From: an uncultured Bacteroides sp.
GTDB taxonomy: Bacteria; Bacteroidota; Bacteroidia; Bacteroidales; Bacteroidaceae
Reading direction: 5' to 3'
Length of the DNA stretch: 64,000 nt
NCBI RefSeq assembly: GCF_963675905.1
Contig: NZ_OY780936.1
Location: 1,869,946-1,933,945, forward strand
Part shown: piece after piece, positions 35,532-44,657 of the stretch
Layout: every line of letters begins with the position of its first letter
How positions within the stretch are numbered: position 1 is the stretch's first letter
Made by a program: the position numbers and the translations under genes
The notes under the pieces: generated by a model
What the model saw: the letters and a program-made list of their open reading frames with translations, nothing else
What the model was told of the DNA's origin: nothing
The model's database searches: none

Positions 35532-37844
35532 ATGAAAAGATTCCTAAAAACAGACGGATGGAATATTATTGAAGAAGAATTTCACATTAAAAACCAAAGA
35601 GCTTCCGAAAGCATCTTCAGTATTGGCAACGGAAGAATTGGTCAGCGAGGAAACTTCGAAGAGACTTATACAGGCGACACACTTCAAGGATCGTATATTG
35701 CAGGTATTTATTTCCAGGACCGTACGCGTGTTGGATGGTGGAAAAATGGATATCCACGTTATTTTTCGCGTATGCCTAATGCTCCCTATTGGAGTGGCAT
35801 TAACCTCAGACTTATAGACGAGGAACTCAATCTTGAAGTATGGGATATAAATGAGTTTGAGCGTAAGCTTTTAATGAAAGAAGGTGTTTCGGAAAGAACT
35901 TTCACCGTAACGTCTCCTAAAGGATATACTTTAAAAATCCATGTGGAGCGTTTTTATAGTATGGCTAAATTAAATCTCTGTCTGATAAAATACAGTGTTA
36001 CTTCTGTAAATTATGAAGGTAAGATATCACTTCTCCCATTTATCAATGGAGATGTAGTTCATGAAAGTTCTAATTTCAATGAAAAAATGTGGAATATCAT
36101 CCTGGCAAAAACTACTCACGACTATGCTTTACTGTGGGCGCAGACTAAACGTGAAGACTCTCAGGCTTGCTGTGCCACAACTTATCAGCTATTCAAAAAC
36201 AATAAAGAAATAACTAACAGACCGATTAGAATTGAAAAAGAGAAATTAGTAGGATTTAGTGTTGGCTCTGATATAAAACCAGGTGAAACTTTATCATTAA
36301 TAAAATATACGTCTATTGTTTCTTCACTCTATTGTGATAGAAAAAAACTTGTGGAGGAATCAATTAACGAAGCTCAAAAAGCAAAAAGCATAGGATGGGC
36401 AACGCTCTTAGATGAACAAAAGAAAGAATGGAGTAAAATATGGGATATCATTGATGTAAAAATTGAAGGAGACGATGAAGTACAACAAGCCATTCGTTTC
36501 AATCTATTTCAAATCCACCAAAACTACAAAGGGGATAACCCAAGCTTAAATATTGGATCTAAAGGATTTACGGGAGAAAAATACGGAGGAAACACTCAAT
36601 GGAATACAGAATTATGCTGTATTCCTTATTACTTGTTAGCCGGATTTGAAAATCTGGCAATCAATCTTTTGCTTTACAGATACAACCATTTACCCAAAGC
36701 TATAGAAAATGCTGAAAAGTTAGGATTTACAAACGGTGCAGCACTTTATCCGATGGTTACCATGGATGGAGTTGAATGTCACAATGAATGGGAAATTACT
36801 TTTGAAGAAATTCATCGTAATGGTATCATTGCATACACCATTGATTTATACACCAACTATACCGGAAAAACAGATTACGTTGCTAAGTATGGTCTTGAAG
36901 TTCTTATTGGAATATCCCGATTCTGGAGTCAAAGGGTAAGCTTCTCTACTCCTAAACAGAAATACGTGATATTAGGAGTTACAGGTCCGAATGAATATGA
37001 AAACAATGTAGATAATAACTGGTATACCAACTACAGTTGCATACAAAATCTGAAATCAACTCTCTATTATCTGGAGTTAGTAAAAGAGAAATATCCGGAT
37101 GATTATCAACGAGTTCTAAATAAAACCGGCTTTCAGCTGGAAGAAACTGAAAGGTGGCAAGATATAATTGAGAACATGTACTTCCCTGAAGACAAAGAAA
37201 GAGGGATATTGGTGCAACAAGATGGATATATGGACAAAGAGCTTAAGCTTGTTTCGGAAATTAATCCATCCGAACGCCCCATTAGTCAGCACTGGTCATG
37301 GGACAGAATTTTGCGTTCTTGTTTTATTAAACAAAGCGATGTTCTTCTTGGAATTTACCTCTACCGTAATTATTTCGATAAGGAAGCTATTAAGAAGAAT
37401 TTCCTCTTTTACGAACCACGAACGCTTCACGAATCATCGCTATCTTATTTTGTACATGCTATACTGGCTGCACGTATAGGAGACGTTGATAATGCTTATG
37501 ATTTATTCTTAAAAGCTACACGTCTGGACCTTGATGATTACAATAATGATTTAAAAGATGGACTTCACATCACTAGCATGCCTGGCAGTTGGCTGGCTTT
37601 GGTAGAAGGATTTGCCGGTATGAAGTTAAACAGAGGAAAGGCATCTTTTGAACCGCTTATTCCCCCAAAATGGCAATCATATCAATTTAAAGTTAAATTC
37701 AACGGATACTTTTTAGATATAAAAGTCAGCCATAAAGAAATGAGTGTAAACAATCTTGCAGACACAGATGTATGCATTCAGGTTTATGATAAAAACTATT
37801 CCATTAAGCCAAAATCTGAATTAATAATCGCAATAAACTGTTGA
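35532..37844 (+). CDS. GH65 glycoside phosphorylase, probably maltose phosphorylase
   Basis: The 770-residue cytoplasmic protein (no signal peptide) has the four-part GH65 layout: N-terminal beta-sandwich (1-270), linker, alpha/alpha barrel (about 320-690) and a short C-terminal beta sheet. The general acid is Glu488 in TGPNEYENNVDNNWYTNYS; this segment reads like maltose phosphorylases and unlike kojibiose or trehalose phosphorylases (GPDEYH). It would split maltose with phosphate into glucose and beta-glucose-1-phosphate. A beta-phosphoglucomutase, usually nearby, is absent from the window. Confidence 0.9.
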   Translation: MKRFLKTDGWNIIEEEFHIKNQRASESIFSIGNGRIGQRGNFEETYTGDTLQGSYIAGIYFQDRTRVGWWKNGYPRYFSRMPNAPYWSGINLRLIDEELNLEVWDINEFERKLLMKEGVSERTFTVTSPKGYTLKIHVERFYSMAKLNLCLIKYSVTSVNYEGKISLLPFINGDVVHESSNFNEKMWNIILAKTTHDYALLWAQTKREDSQACCATTYQLFKNNKEITNRPIRIEKEKLVGFSVGSDIKPGETLSLIKYTSIVSSLYCDRKKLVEESINEAQKAKSIGWATLLDEQKKEWSKIWDIIDVKIEGDDEVQQAIRFNLFQIHQNYKGDNPSLNIGSKGFTGEKYGGNTQWNTELCCIPYYLLAGFENLAINLLLYRYNHLPKAIENAEKLGFTNGAALYPMVTMDGVECHNEWEITFEEIHRNGIIAYTIDLYTNYTGKTDYVAKYGLEVLIGISRFWSQRVSFSTPKQKYVILGVTGPNEYENNVDNNWYTNYSCIQNLKSTLYYLELVKEKYPDDYQRVLNKTGFQLEETERWQDIIENMYFPEDKERGILVQQDGYMDKELKLVSEINPSERPISQHWSWDRILRSCFIKQSDVLLGIYLYRNYFDKEAIKKNFLFYEPRTLHESSLSYFVHAILAARIGDVDNAYDLFLKATRLDLDDYNNDLKDGLHITSMPGSWLALVEGFAGMKLNRGKASFEPLIPPKWQSYQFKVKFNGYFLDIKVSHKEMSVNNLADTDVCIQVYDKNYSIKPKSELIIAINC

Positions 37845-37892
37845 TAAAAGAAAAAAAAGGGACATTTAAAAGAACGTGCTTAACAAATAATC

Positions 37893-37921
37893 TTTGTGAA
37901 TTGTTTTTTGTTGTATATTTG
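37893..37921 (+). promoter_or_regulatory. Promoter of the porin operon, nearly leaderless
   Basis: TATATTTG (37914-37921) is an exact -7 element with TTTG at 37893-37896 (17-bp spacer). Only 8 bp separate it from the ATG at 37930. Confidence 0.65.
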
Positions 37922-37929
37922 CGTCCAAT

Positions 37930-40017
37930 ATGAAAAGGATATTATTAATATACATACTCTTGATGACTCTATGTCAGGCATACGTTCATGCCCAGATGGA
38001 TGAGTCCCGCATGGTTCCTCGTAAAACTAACGAGGAACAAAATGATAGTTCACAAGTAAATACGGCATCAATTGACCCAAAACTTTTTATGTGGAATATT
38101 GATGAACGGTTAGGCTATAGAAAAATGATTCCTGCTGACACGATTTACCACAACTTCCAGAATGAAAACCTTGTAGAAGGAATGACCGGACACAACAATT
38201 ATCTGGGCAATCTTGGTTCGCCATCAATGTCCAGAATCTTTTTTGATCGTCCGGTAGAGAGTTCGCAGTATTTGTTTATTGATCCTTATTCAAGTTTTTT
38301 TGTTACCCCACAGAATTTTAAATTTGCTAACTCACGTTTACCATATACCAATCTTACATATTTCAAATCTGGTTCAAAAATAGATGGCGAAGAACGTTTC
38401 AAGAGTTATTTTTCTGTAAATATAAACAAACGTTTAGCTTTTGGATTTAACATTGACTATCAATATGGCCGTGGATTCTATACAGACCAGTCGACCTCTC
38501 ATTTTAACGGAGCTCTTTTTGGTAGTTATATTGGAGATCAATATCAGGCACATCTTTTATACAACAACTTCAGTATAAAAATGATGGAAAACGGTGGTAT
38601 AGCAGATGATCGCTATATTACAAATCCGCTAGCCATGAGTGAAGGTAAAAAGCAATATGAACCTGCCAATATTCCGGTTAATTTCACTGATACATGGAAT
38701 AAGAACCATAATTCTTATGTATTTTTGACTCACCGCTATAATTTGGGATTTAAAAGAGAAAAGATTAAAGATGTAAAGGAATTAGATAAAATAAAAGAAG
38801 AGAAAAAAGGAAACGGTAAAAAAGCTGAGAATGGTGAAGCCAAAGAACAGAAAGAAGAAAAGGTAATAGAATTTGTTCCGGTTACAAGCTTTATTCATAC
38901 TATGAAATATGAAAGAGCTCACAAAAGATTTATTGCATACTCAGAAGATAAAGATTATTACGAAAATACATATTTAAACGGAAGTAATCTTTCATCCAGA
39001 GATTCTACCAGTTATACATCGATTAAAAACACATTTGGAATAGCACTTCTGGAAGGATTTAATAAATATGCTCAGGCCGGATTAACCGGATTTATATCTC
39101 ACGAACTTCGCCAGTATAACTTAATGAATGCTGATTCCATAACTACAGATAAATTTACTGAAAATGAAGTTTATGTAGGAGGTGAATTATCGAGAAAAGA
39201 AGGTAAGCTGATCAATTATACAGCTATTGGAGAAGTGGGAATGCTTAAGGAAAGTATCGGTCAATTTCGTTTAAAAGGAGATCTTCGCCTTAATTTCCGT
39301 TTACTGAAAGATACTGTTGCACTTGTTGCCCGCGGAAATATCAGCAATACATTGCCATCTTTTTATATGCGTCATTATCACTCAAACCATTTCTGGTGGG
39401 ATAATAAGGATTTCTCTAAAGAATTCAAAACACACGTAGAAGGAGAATTATCTTTCAAGAGATTAGGAACCAATATTAATATTGGCGTAGAAAACATTAA
39501 GAATTACACATACTTCAACAGTAAAGCAACACCTGTACAGGCAAGTGAAAATTTGCAGATATTAAGTGCATGTCTGAAACAAAATTTCCAGGCTGGTATT
39601 CTCCATTTAGATAATGAAGTTACTTATCAAAAGTCATCGAACAATAGCATTTTGCCACTTCCTGATCTTTCTCTTTACCACAACTTGTATCTGGAAACAA
39701 AGCTGGCAAAGAAAGTCCTTAGCTTGCAATTGGGAGCTGATGTTCGTTACTTCAGCAAATACTATGCACCGGATTATACTCCTGCTATTGGGGCATTCAA
39801 TTTACAAGATGAAACAAATACCGATAAGTATACTAAGATTGGTGGTTATCCTATCGTAAACCTATATGCTAATTTGCATCTGAAACGTACGCGGTTCTTT
39901 GTAATGTTCTACCATGTTAATCAGAGTTCCGGCGGATCTGATTCTTTCTATGTACCTCATTACCCAATCAACCCTCGCCTATTTAAAATAGGCGTTTCCT
40001 GGAACTTCTACGATTAA
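37930..40017 (+). CDS. Putative outer-membrane porin (Porin_10-like)
   Basis: The 695-residue protein has a signal peptide (about 1-21, ending VHAQ) and a barrel-type sequence with many alternating aromatic strands, ending in IGVSWNFYD. The region YLGNLGSPSMSRIFFDRP and YRKMIPADTIYHNFQN matches the Bacteroidota putative porin family. A Lys/Glu-rich insert (about 275-315, KEEKKGNGKKAENGEAKEQKEEK) probably forms a loop. It is followed after 4 bp by a solute-binding protein, so the two form an operon. Substrate unknown. Confidence 0.8.
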   Translation: MKRILLIYILLMTLCQAYVHAQMDESRMVPRKTNEEQNDSSQVNTASIDPKLFMWNIDERLGYRKMIPADTIYHNFQNENLVEGMTGHNNYLGNLGSPSMSRIFFDRPVESSQYLFIDPYSSFFVTPQNFKFANSRLPYTNLTYFKSGSKIDGEERFKSYFSVNINKRLAFGFNIDYQYGRGFYTDQSTSHFNGALFGSYIGDQYQAHLLYNNFSIKMMENGGIADDRYITNPLAMSEGKKQYEPANIPVNFTDTWNKNHNSYVFLTHRYNLGFKREKIKDVKELDKIKEEKKGNGKKAENGEAKEQKEEKVIEFVPVTSFIHTMKYERAHKRFIAYSEDKDYYENTYLNGSNLSSRDSTSYTSIKNTFGIALLEGFNKYAQAGLTGFISHELRQYNLMNADSITTDKFTENEVYVGGELSRKEGKLINYTAIGEVGMLKESIGQFRLKGDLRLNFRLLKDTVALVARGNISNTLPSFYMRHYHSNHFWWDNKDFSKEFKTHVEGELSFKRLGTNINIGVENIKNYTYFNSKATPVQASENLQILSACLKQNFQAGILHLDNEVTYQKSSNNSILPLPDLSLYHNLYLETKLAKKVLSLQLGADVRYFSKYYAPDYTPAIGAFNLQDETNTDKYTKIGGYPIVNLYANLHLKRTRFFVMFYHVNQSSGGSDSFYVPHYPINPRLFKIGVSWNFYD

Positions 40018-40021
40018 TAAC

Positions 40022-40840
40022 ATGAAGTTAAAAGGTAAATATATTAAGTATTTGATTCCTGGAATAGTATTGATTATTCTCGCCATTTTCTTTACCCGGG
40101 AAGAATCAGAAACAGGGAAACCACGAGAGTATGCCGAAATTAAGAAATCCAAAATTCTTCGGGTGGTTACAGAATATAATTCTTTGAGTTATTATGTAGA
40201 CGGAGATACAATCTCAGGATTTCAATACGAACTTATAAATGCTTTTGCTAAGGATAAAGGATTGCGTCTGGAAATAACTCCTGAGATGAGTTTTGACAAA
40301 CGGTTAAAAGGGCTTTCCAATGGCAAATTTGATATTATTGCTTACAATATTCCGGTTACCAGCGAACTTAAAGATTCTATTCTGCTAACCACTCCTATTG
40401 TTCTAAATAAACAAGTTTTAGTTCAAAGAAAGGCTGGAAAAGGTAATCCTGCATTTATTAAAAGTCAGCTAGACCTGGCACATAAAATTCTGCATGTAGA
40501 AAAGGGCTCCCCTTCTATCCTTCGCATCAAAAACCTAAGCAATGAAATAGGTGAAGCTATTTATATTAAAGAAGTGGAGAAATATGGTTCAGAACAGCTT
40601 ATGGCTTTGGTAGCGCACGGAAATATTAGTTATGCAGTATGCGATCAAAGCATAGCTTTAGCATCAATCGATTCATTTCCGCAACTAGACATTCATACTG
40701 ATATAAGTTTTACTCAGTTCTATTCATGGGGAGTAAGTAAACACTCTCCTGTATTGCTAGATACTCTTAACTCTTGGCTTAAATCGTTTACCAAGAGTGA
40801 AGAATACAAGCGTATATATAAGAAATATTATAAAGGTTGA
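40022..40840 (+). CDS. Membrane-anchored family 3 solute-binding protein
   Basis: The 272-residue protein has an N-terminal membrane anchor (about 9-26, YLIPGIVLIILAIFF) and a type II periplasmic binding fold: LRVVTEYNSLSYYVDGDTISGFQYELINAFAKDKGLRLEI and the C-terminal SWGVSKHSPVLLDTLNSWLKSF. It looks like the regulatory N-terminal domain of MltF but lacks the lytic transglycosylase domain. No ABC permease or ATPase is nearby. It starts 4 bp after the porin. It may sense or bind amino acids or muropeptides (inference). Its end overlaps the convergent gene by 13 bp. Confidence 0.83.
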   Translation: MKLKGKYIKYLIPGIVLIILAIFFTREESETGKPREYAEIKKSKILRVVTEYNSLSYYVDGDTISGFQYELINAFAKDKGLRLEITPEMSFDKRLKGLSNGKFDIIAYNIPVTSELKDSILLTTPIVLNKQVLVQRKAGKGNPAFIKSQLDLAHKILHVEKGSPSILRIKNLSNEIGEAIYIKEVEKYGSEQLMALVAHGNISYAVCDQSIALASIDSFPQLDIHTDISFTQFYSWGVSKHSPVLLDTLNSWLKSFTKSEEYKRIYKKYYKG

Positions 40841-41733
40841 TTAAGTTCCAAATCTTTCTCTACCTGCTTCTGAGTTGCACTAAAGTACTGAAACATCATT
40901 GATACTGTTGGAAGCAACTGTGCCAGATAAGAAACAAAGTAACCTATCACACTCAACACAAACATTAAGATACTGAAATAGGTTGGTAAAGTTGAAGTAT
41001 TCCCATCAAGAATTGAACTAAAGGATAAAGACTGAACAAAAGAACCAACTCCCCAGGGAGTGAATGCTATGCATTGAATAATTAAAGCAAATATTTCTGC
41101 CAGAATTAAAAGAAAAAAGGTTCCGGCCCAATTGGGAATACCTAATTTAAAACCTTTCTTCACTGCAGTCATTACTTTTACATCCTCAAACATATAAATT
41201 TCTTGTGCGTAAGTGAAAGGTATAGTTATGAAAAGTAAGAATGGGAAAGTAAGTACCAACGTCCATGGAGAAAGGAATAGCAAGCCTGCTAATAAAGCCA
41301 CGTAGACAATAAGGAGTAATGCCAAAACCAAACTGACAATTAAAAAGCGTTTGATATTAGCAACCAGCTTGTTTTTCATTTCTTTGAATGATAAGCGTGC
41401 AATAGACTCTCGCAATGAATATTCTTTTACCAATGCAAAAACTGTTCCTTTAAAAAGGATATCTCCGACTATACATACCAATACTAAGGCAGATACTAAA
41501 GCCACATATTGGGTTAACCCCGAAGCTGCAATATTGCCTTGAACAATCTGTGCTGCGAAATTATTGTATACAATAAAAAACAATGAGAGAAGTACTGCAA
41601 CAGGCAAAATTATAAAAGAGCTGAACTTTGCCAAAACTTTAAAATTATTTTCTATAAAATCGAATGCAGCAGAGAAACGTCCTGCCAGACTGCGTGATTT
41701 ATAAAATACTATTTTTGATGTTTGATTTTCCAT
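40828..41733 (-). CDS. Polytopic inner-membrane protein, unknown function
   Basis: The 301-residue protein has about six hydrophobic spans (for instance FSSFIILPVAVLLSLFFIVY, TQYVALVSALVLVCIVGDIL, FLIVSLVLALLLIVYVALLAG and AGTFFLLILAEIFALIIQCI). No catalytic motif or named family is recognised. It lies tail to tail with the solute-binding protein, with a 13-bp overlap of coding ends, and head to head with the oxidoreductase gene at 41857. Confidence 0.75.
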   Translation of the reverse strand: MENQTSKIVFYKSRSLAGRFSAAFDFIENNFKVLAKFSSFIILPVAVLLSLFFIVYNNFAAQIVQGNIAASGLTQYVALVSALVLVCIVGDILFKGTVFALVKEYSLRESIARLSFKEMKNKLVANIKRFLIVSLVLALLLIVYVALLAGLLFLSPWTLVLTFPFLLFITIPFTYAQEIYMFEDVKVMTAVKKGFKLGIPNWAGTFFLLILAEIFALIIQCIAFTPWGVGSFVQSLSFSSILDGNTSTLPTYFSILMFVLSVIGYFVSYLAQLLPTVSMMFQYFSATQKQVEKDLELNQPL

Positions 41734-41794
41734 TTATAGAGTGTATTTTATCAGTTTATTCATGTTTTGTTATGACAAAAGTAATTAAAAACAA

Positions 41795-41802
41795 TATATT
41801 TG
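41795..41802 (+). promoter_or_regulatory. -7 promoter element of the Gfo/Idh/MocA gene
   Basis: TATATTTG is an exact -7 element 54 bp before the ATG at 41857. A TTTG at 41766-41769 is 25 bp upstream, longer than the usual spacer. Confidence 0.5.
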
Positions 41803-41856
41803 CAATTCGATTAACTGTAAATTTTGTTATAAGATAAATAAAGAGGATTAACGAAT

Positions 41857-42831
41857 ATGATTAAATGGGGATTTATTGGTTGTGGAAACGTAACAGAAAA
41901 GAAAAGTGGACCTGCTTTTAAGAAAATTGAAGGTTCTACTGTTGTTGCTGTAATGAGCCGCGACGAAGAAAAAGCTAAAAATTACGCTGAGAAAAGAGGC
42001 ATTAAGAAATGGTATACTGATGCGATGGAACTGATTGAGGATCCTGAAGTTGATGCTGTTTACATAGCTACCCCACCCTCTTCACATGCTACTTATGCCA
42101 TTATGGCCATGAAAGCAGGCAAACCGGTTTATATAGAAAAACCAATGGCCAGCAGTTACGAGGAATGTACTCGTATCAACAGAATTTCGCAGGAAACAGG
42201 AGTTCCATGCTTTGTTGCCTACTACAGACGTTACCTGCCCTATTTTATAAAGGTCAAAGAATTGATTCAGGAAGGAGCTATTGGAAACGTAATTAATGTA
42301 CAAATACGTTTTGCTCAGCCTCCATACGATCTGGACTACAATAAAGAAAATCTCCCATGGAGAGTTCAACCAGATATTGCAGGCGGAGGTTATTTCTACG
42401 ATCTTGCGTCTCACCAGCTGGATATTCTTCAGGATATATTTGGCTGTATCCTTGAGGCTGAAGGATTTAAAAGCAATCGCGCCGGGTTATATAAAGCAGA
42501 AGATACCGTAAGTGCTTGTTTCCAGTTCGATTCAGGACTGGTAGGCTCAGGTTCATGGTGTTTTGTTGCTCACTCTTCTGCAAAAGAAGACAGAATTGAA
42601 GTAATTGGCGATAAGGGTATGCTTTGTTTTTCTACATTTACATTTGATCCAATTGCCATGCACACAGAAAAAGGCAGAGAAGAATTTGTAATAGAAAACC
42701 CCGAACATATTCAGTATAATCTCATTGAATCTGTAATTCATCACTTGCAAGGGAAATCTATTTGTGCTTGTGATGGTATCAGTGCTACACCTACAAATTG
42801 GGTTATGGATAAGATCCTTGGTAAAATTTAG
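41857..42831 (+). CDS. Gfo/Idh/MocA family oxidoreductase
   Basis: The 324-residue protein has the N-terminal Rossmann fold with GFIGCGNVTEKKSG (dinucleotide loop), DAVYIATPPSSHA and the family EKP motif (YIEKPMASS, about 95), followed by the alpha/beta substrate domain with GGGYFYDLASHQLDIL, where His is the usual catalytic base. Members act on sugars, inositols or their derivatives with NAD(P). The substrate is not predictable and the neighbours do not form a clear pathway. Confidence 0.88.
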   Translation: MIKWGFIGCGNVTEKKSGPAFKKIEGSTVVAVMSRDEEKAKNYAEKRGIKKWYTDAMELIEDPEVDAVYIATPPSSHATYAIMAMKAGKPVYIEKPMASSYEECTRINRISQETGVPCFVAYYRRYLPYFIKVKELIQEGAIGNVINVQIRFAQPPYDLDYNKENLPWRVQPDIAGGGYFYDLASHQLDILQDIFGCILEAEGFKSNRAGLYKAEDTVSACFQFDSGLVGSGSWCFVAHSSAKEDRIEVIGDKGMLCFSTFTFDPIAMHTEKGREEFVIENPEHIQYNLIESVIHHLQGKSICACDGISATPTNWVMDKILGKI

Positions 42832-42855
42832 TTCTAAATTACTAAGTTATTATTG

Positions 42856-43947
42856 ATGAAATTAGCGTTTGCCTTCTTATGCTTTCTTTTATCCTCAACA
42901 TTAATTTTATTTGCTCAGGATGAAAAAACAGACTTTTATAAGTTCGGAAAAGAACTGAAAGAGAAAGCAAAAGAAAATGTAAATACAATTGGACATAAAA
43001 TAAATGCAATTGATACCAGTTATGTTGAACCAAATAAATTCAATTATGCATTTATGCTGGAGAACAGTAACTGGTATGAATATTATATATTTGAAAGCAA
43101 GGAAGAGAATCCTCAGCGATTAACAATCTCACCCAATATGAGTTATAAGCTAGGTGCATACTTTGGGTGGAGATGGATTTTCCTGGGATGGTCTGTGGAC
43201 TTGAGTGATTTTTTTGGAAATAAAAAGCTTTCAAATAAAAAAACAGAATTTGGATTGAGTCTTTATAGCCCCATGATTGGAGGCGATGTTTATTACCGGA
43301 AAAGTGGTAGTAATTTCAAATTGAGAAGTACAAGTGGTATTTTTGAAGACAATGAATATCCAGCTATTGCGACTGATATTAACGGTTTTTCGGTTGCTAT
43401 AAAGGGGCTAAACGCTTATTGGGTCTTTAACAACAAAAAGTTTTCTTATCCGGCGGCCTACAGTCAATCAAGTAATCAGCGTCGCAGTGCAGGTTCTTTC
43501 GTTGCTGGATTTTCCTATTCTCAACATAAAATTAATTTTGATCACAACCAGTTACCGGCTCCTATAGTGATGAAATTAAGTGATGCATTGAAATTTAAGG
43601 AGATCAACTATTCGGACTATAGCCTAAGCTTTGGTTATACATACAATTGGGTATTTGCCAAAAACTTTCTGGCAAACATATCTGTGGCGCCTGCCATAGC
43701 ATACAAAAAATCAAAAACAGATTCCGGTGACAGAATACTACCTACTCTTAAAGAGATGAATCTCGATTTAATAACCCGGGCAGGAGTTGTATACAATAAT
43801 TCTAAATATTTTGTTGGTGCATCATTGGTAATGCATACTTACGATTACAGAACCGAAAACTTTTATTTGAACAATAGCTTTGGAACCATACGGGTTTATG
43901 CAGGATTCAATTTCAATAAAAAGAAATTTTATAGAAGTAAACAGTGA
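42856..43947 (+). CDS. DUF4421-like outer-membrane protein
   Basis: The 363-residue protein (ATG 42856; a TTG at 42853 precedes it) has a signal peptide MKLAFAFLCFLLSSTLILFAQ and beta-rich sequence (YKLGAYFGWRWIFLGWSVDL, then YWVFNNKKFSYPAAYSQS and SYSLSFGYTYNWVFAKNFLANISVAPA). This corresponds to the DUF4421 family of Bacteroidota, probably a small outer-membrane barrel. No function is known. It may be cotranscribed with the oxidoreductase (24-bp gap). Confidence 0.75.
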   Translation: MKLAFAFLCFLLSSTLILFAQDEKTDFYKFGKELKEKAKENVNTIGHKINAIDTSYVEPNKFNYAFMLENSNWYEYYIFESKEENPQRLTISPNMSYKLGAYFGWRWIFLGWSVDLSDFFGNKKLSNKKTEFGLSLYSPMIGGDVYYRKSGSNFKLRSTSGIFEDNEYPAIATDINGFSVAIKGLNAYWVFNNKKFSYPAAYSQSSNQRRSAGSFVAGFSYSQHKINFDHNQLPAPIVMKLSDALKFKEINYSDYSLSFGYTYNWVFAKNFLANISVAPAIAYKKSKTDSGDRILPTLKEMNLDLITRAGVVYNNSKYFVGASLVMHTYDYRTENFYLNNSFGTIRVYAGFNFNKKKFYRSKQ

Positions 43948-44062
43948 ACAAAATAGTATTTAAATTCCTTTCTATAGTAACTAGCTAACTCTATAGAGTT
44001 TAAGTTTGACTATATCATATTCGTTTGAGTTCCTCAAACAAAAACAAACTAATACAAACGTT

Positions 44063-44530
44063 ATGAATAAAGAAGAATTCATGCGAAAGGCCATCGCACT
44101 TTCAATAGAGAATGTGGCAAAAGGCGGAGGACCGTTTGGCGCCGTTATTGTGAAAGACGGAGAAATCATTGCTACCGGTGTAAACCGAGTTACAAGTTCG
44201 TGTGACCCTACTGCGCATGCAGAAATTAGTGCTATCCGTGCTGCTGGGAAAGTATTAGGAACATTCAATCTGAGTGGTTGCGAAATTTATACTTCCTGCG
44301 AACCTTGTCCCATGTGCTTTGGAGCAATTTATTGGGCTCGGCTGGATAAGATGTATTACGCTAATACAAAGACTGATGCAAAGAATATTGGCTTCGATGA
44401 TTCATTCATTTATGATGAATTGGAACTAAAACCTGCTGACAGGAAACTGCAATCGGAACCACTGCTTCGTGAAGAAGCCCTGAAAGCTTTTGAAGAGTGG
44501 ACAAAGAATACGGATAAAATTGAATATTAA
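44063..44530 (+). CDS. guaD: Guanine deaminase (GuaD type)
   Basis: The 155-residue cytidine-deaminase-fold enzyme has the zinc motifs HAEISAI (about residues 54-60) and SCEPCPMC, with the catalytic Glu in HAE. GGGPFGAVIVKDG, KVLGTFNLSGCEIYTSCEPCPMCFGAIYWAR and the C-terminal GFDDSFIY are those of the domain-swapped guanine deaminase of Bacillus subtilis rather than TadA. It converts guanine to xanthine and ammonia. I start at 44063 (MNKEEFMRKAI), since the in-frame extension from 44006 lacks family similarity. Confidence 0.9.
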   Translation: MNKEEFMRKAIALSIENVAKGGGPFGAVIVKDGEIIATGVNRVTSSCDPTAHAEISAIRAAGKVLGTFNLSGCEIYTSCEPCPMCFGAIYWARLDKMYYANTKTDAKNIGFDDSFIYDELELKPADRKLQSEPLLREEALKAFEEWTKNTDKIEY

Positions 44531-44585
44531 TCGGGAAGCTTAGTCATCGAGTTTAGTTTTTGACTGATAGGTGATAAAACAAAAA

Positions 44586-44625
44586 AATCCTCTTCTGATA
44601 TAAAAAAGTGTATCAAAAGAGGATT
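44586..44625. terminator. Bidirectional terminator
   Basis: AATCCTCTT (44586-44594) pairs with AAGAGGATT (44617-44625), with an inner TGATA/TATCA pair. It separates the convergent guaD and FadL-like genes and has A runs on the left and T residues on the right. Confidence 0.8.
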
Positions 44626-44657
44626 CATTTTGTTATCCTGACAAGTTATCTAATTAC

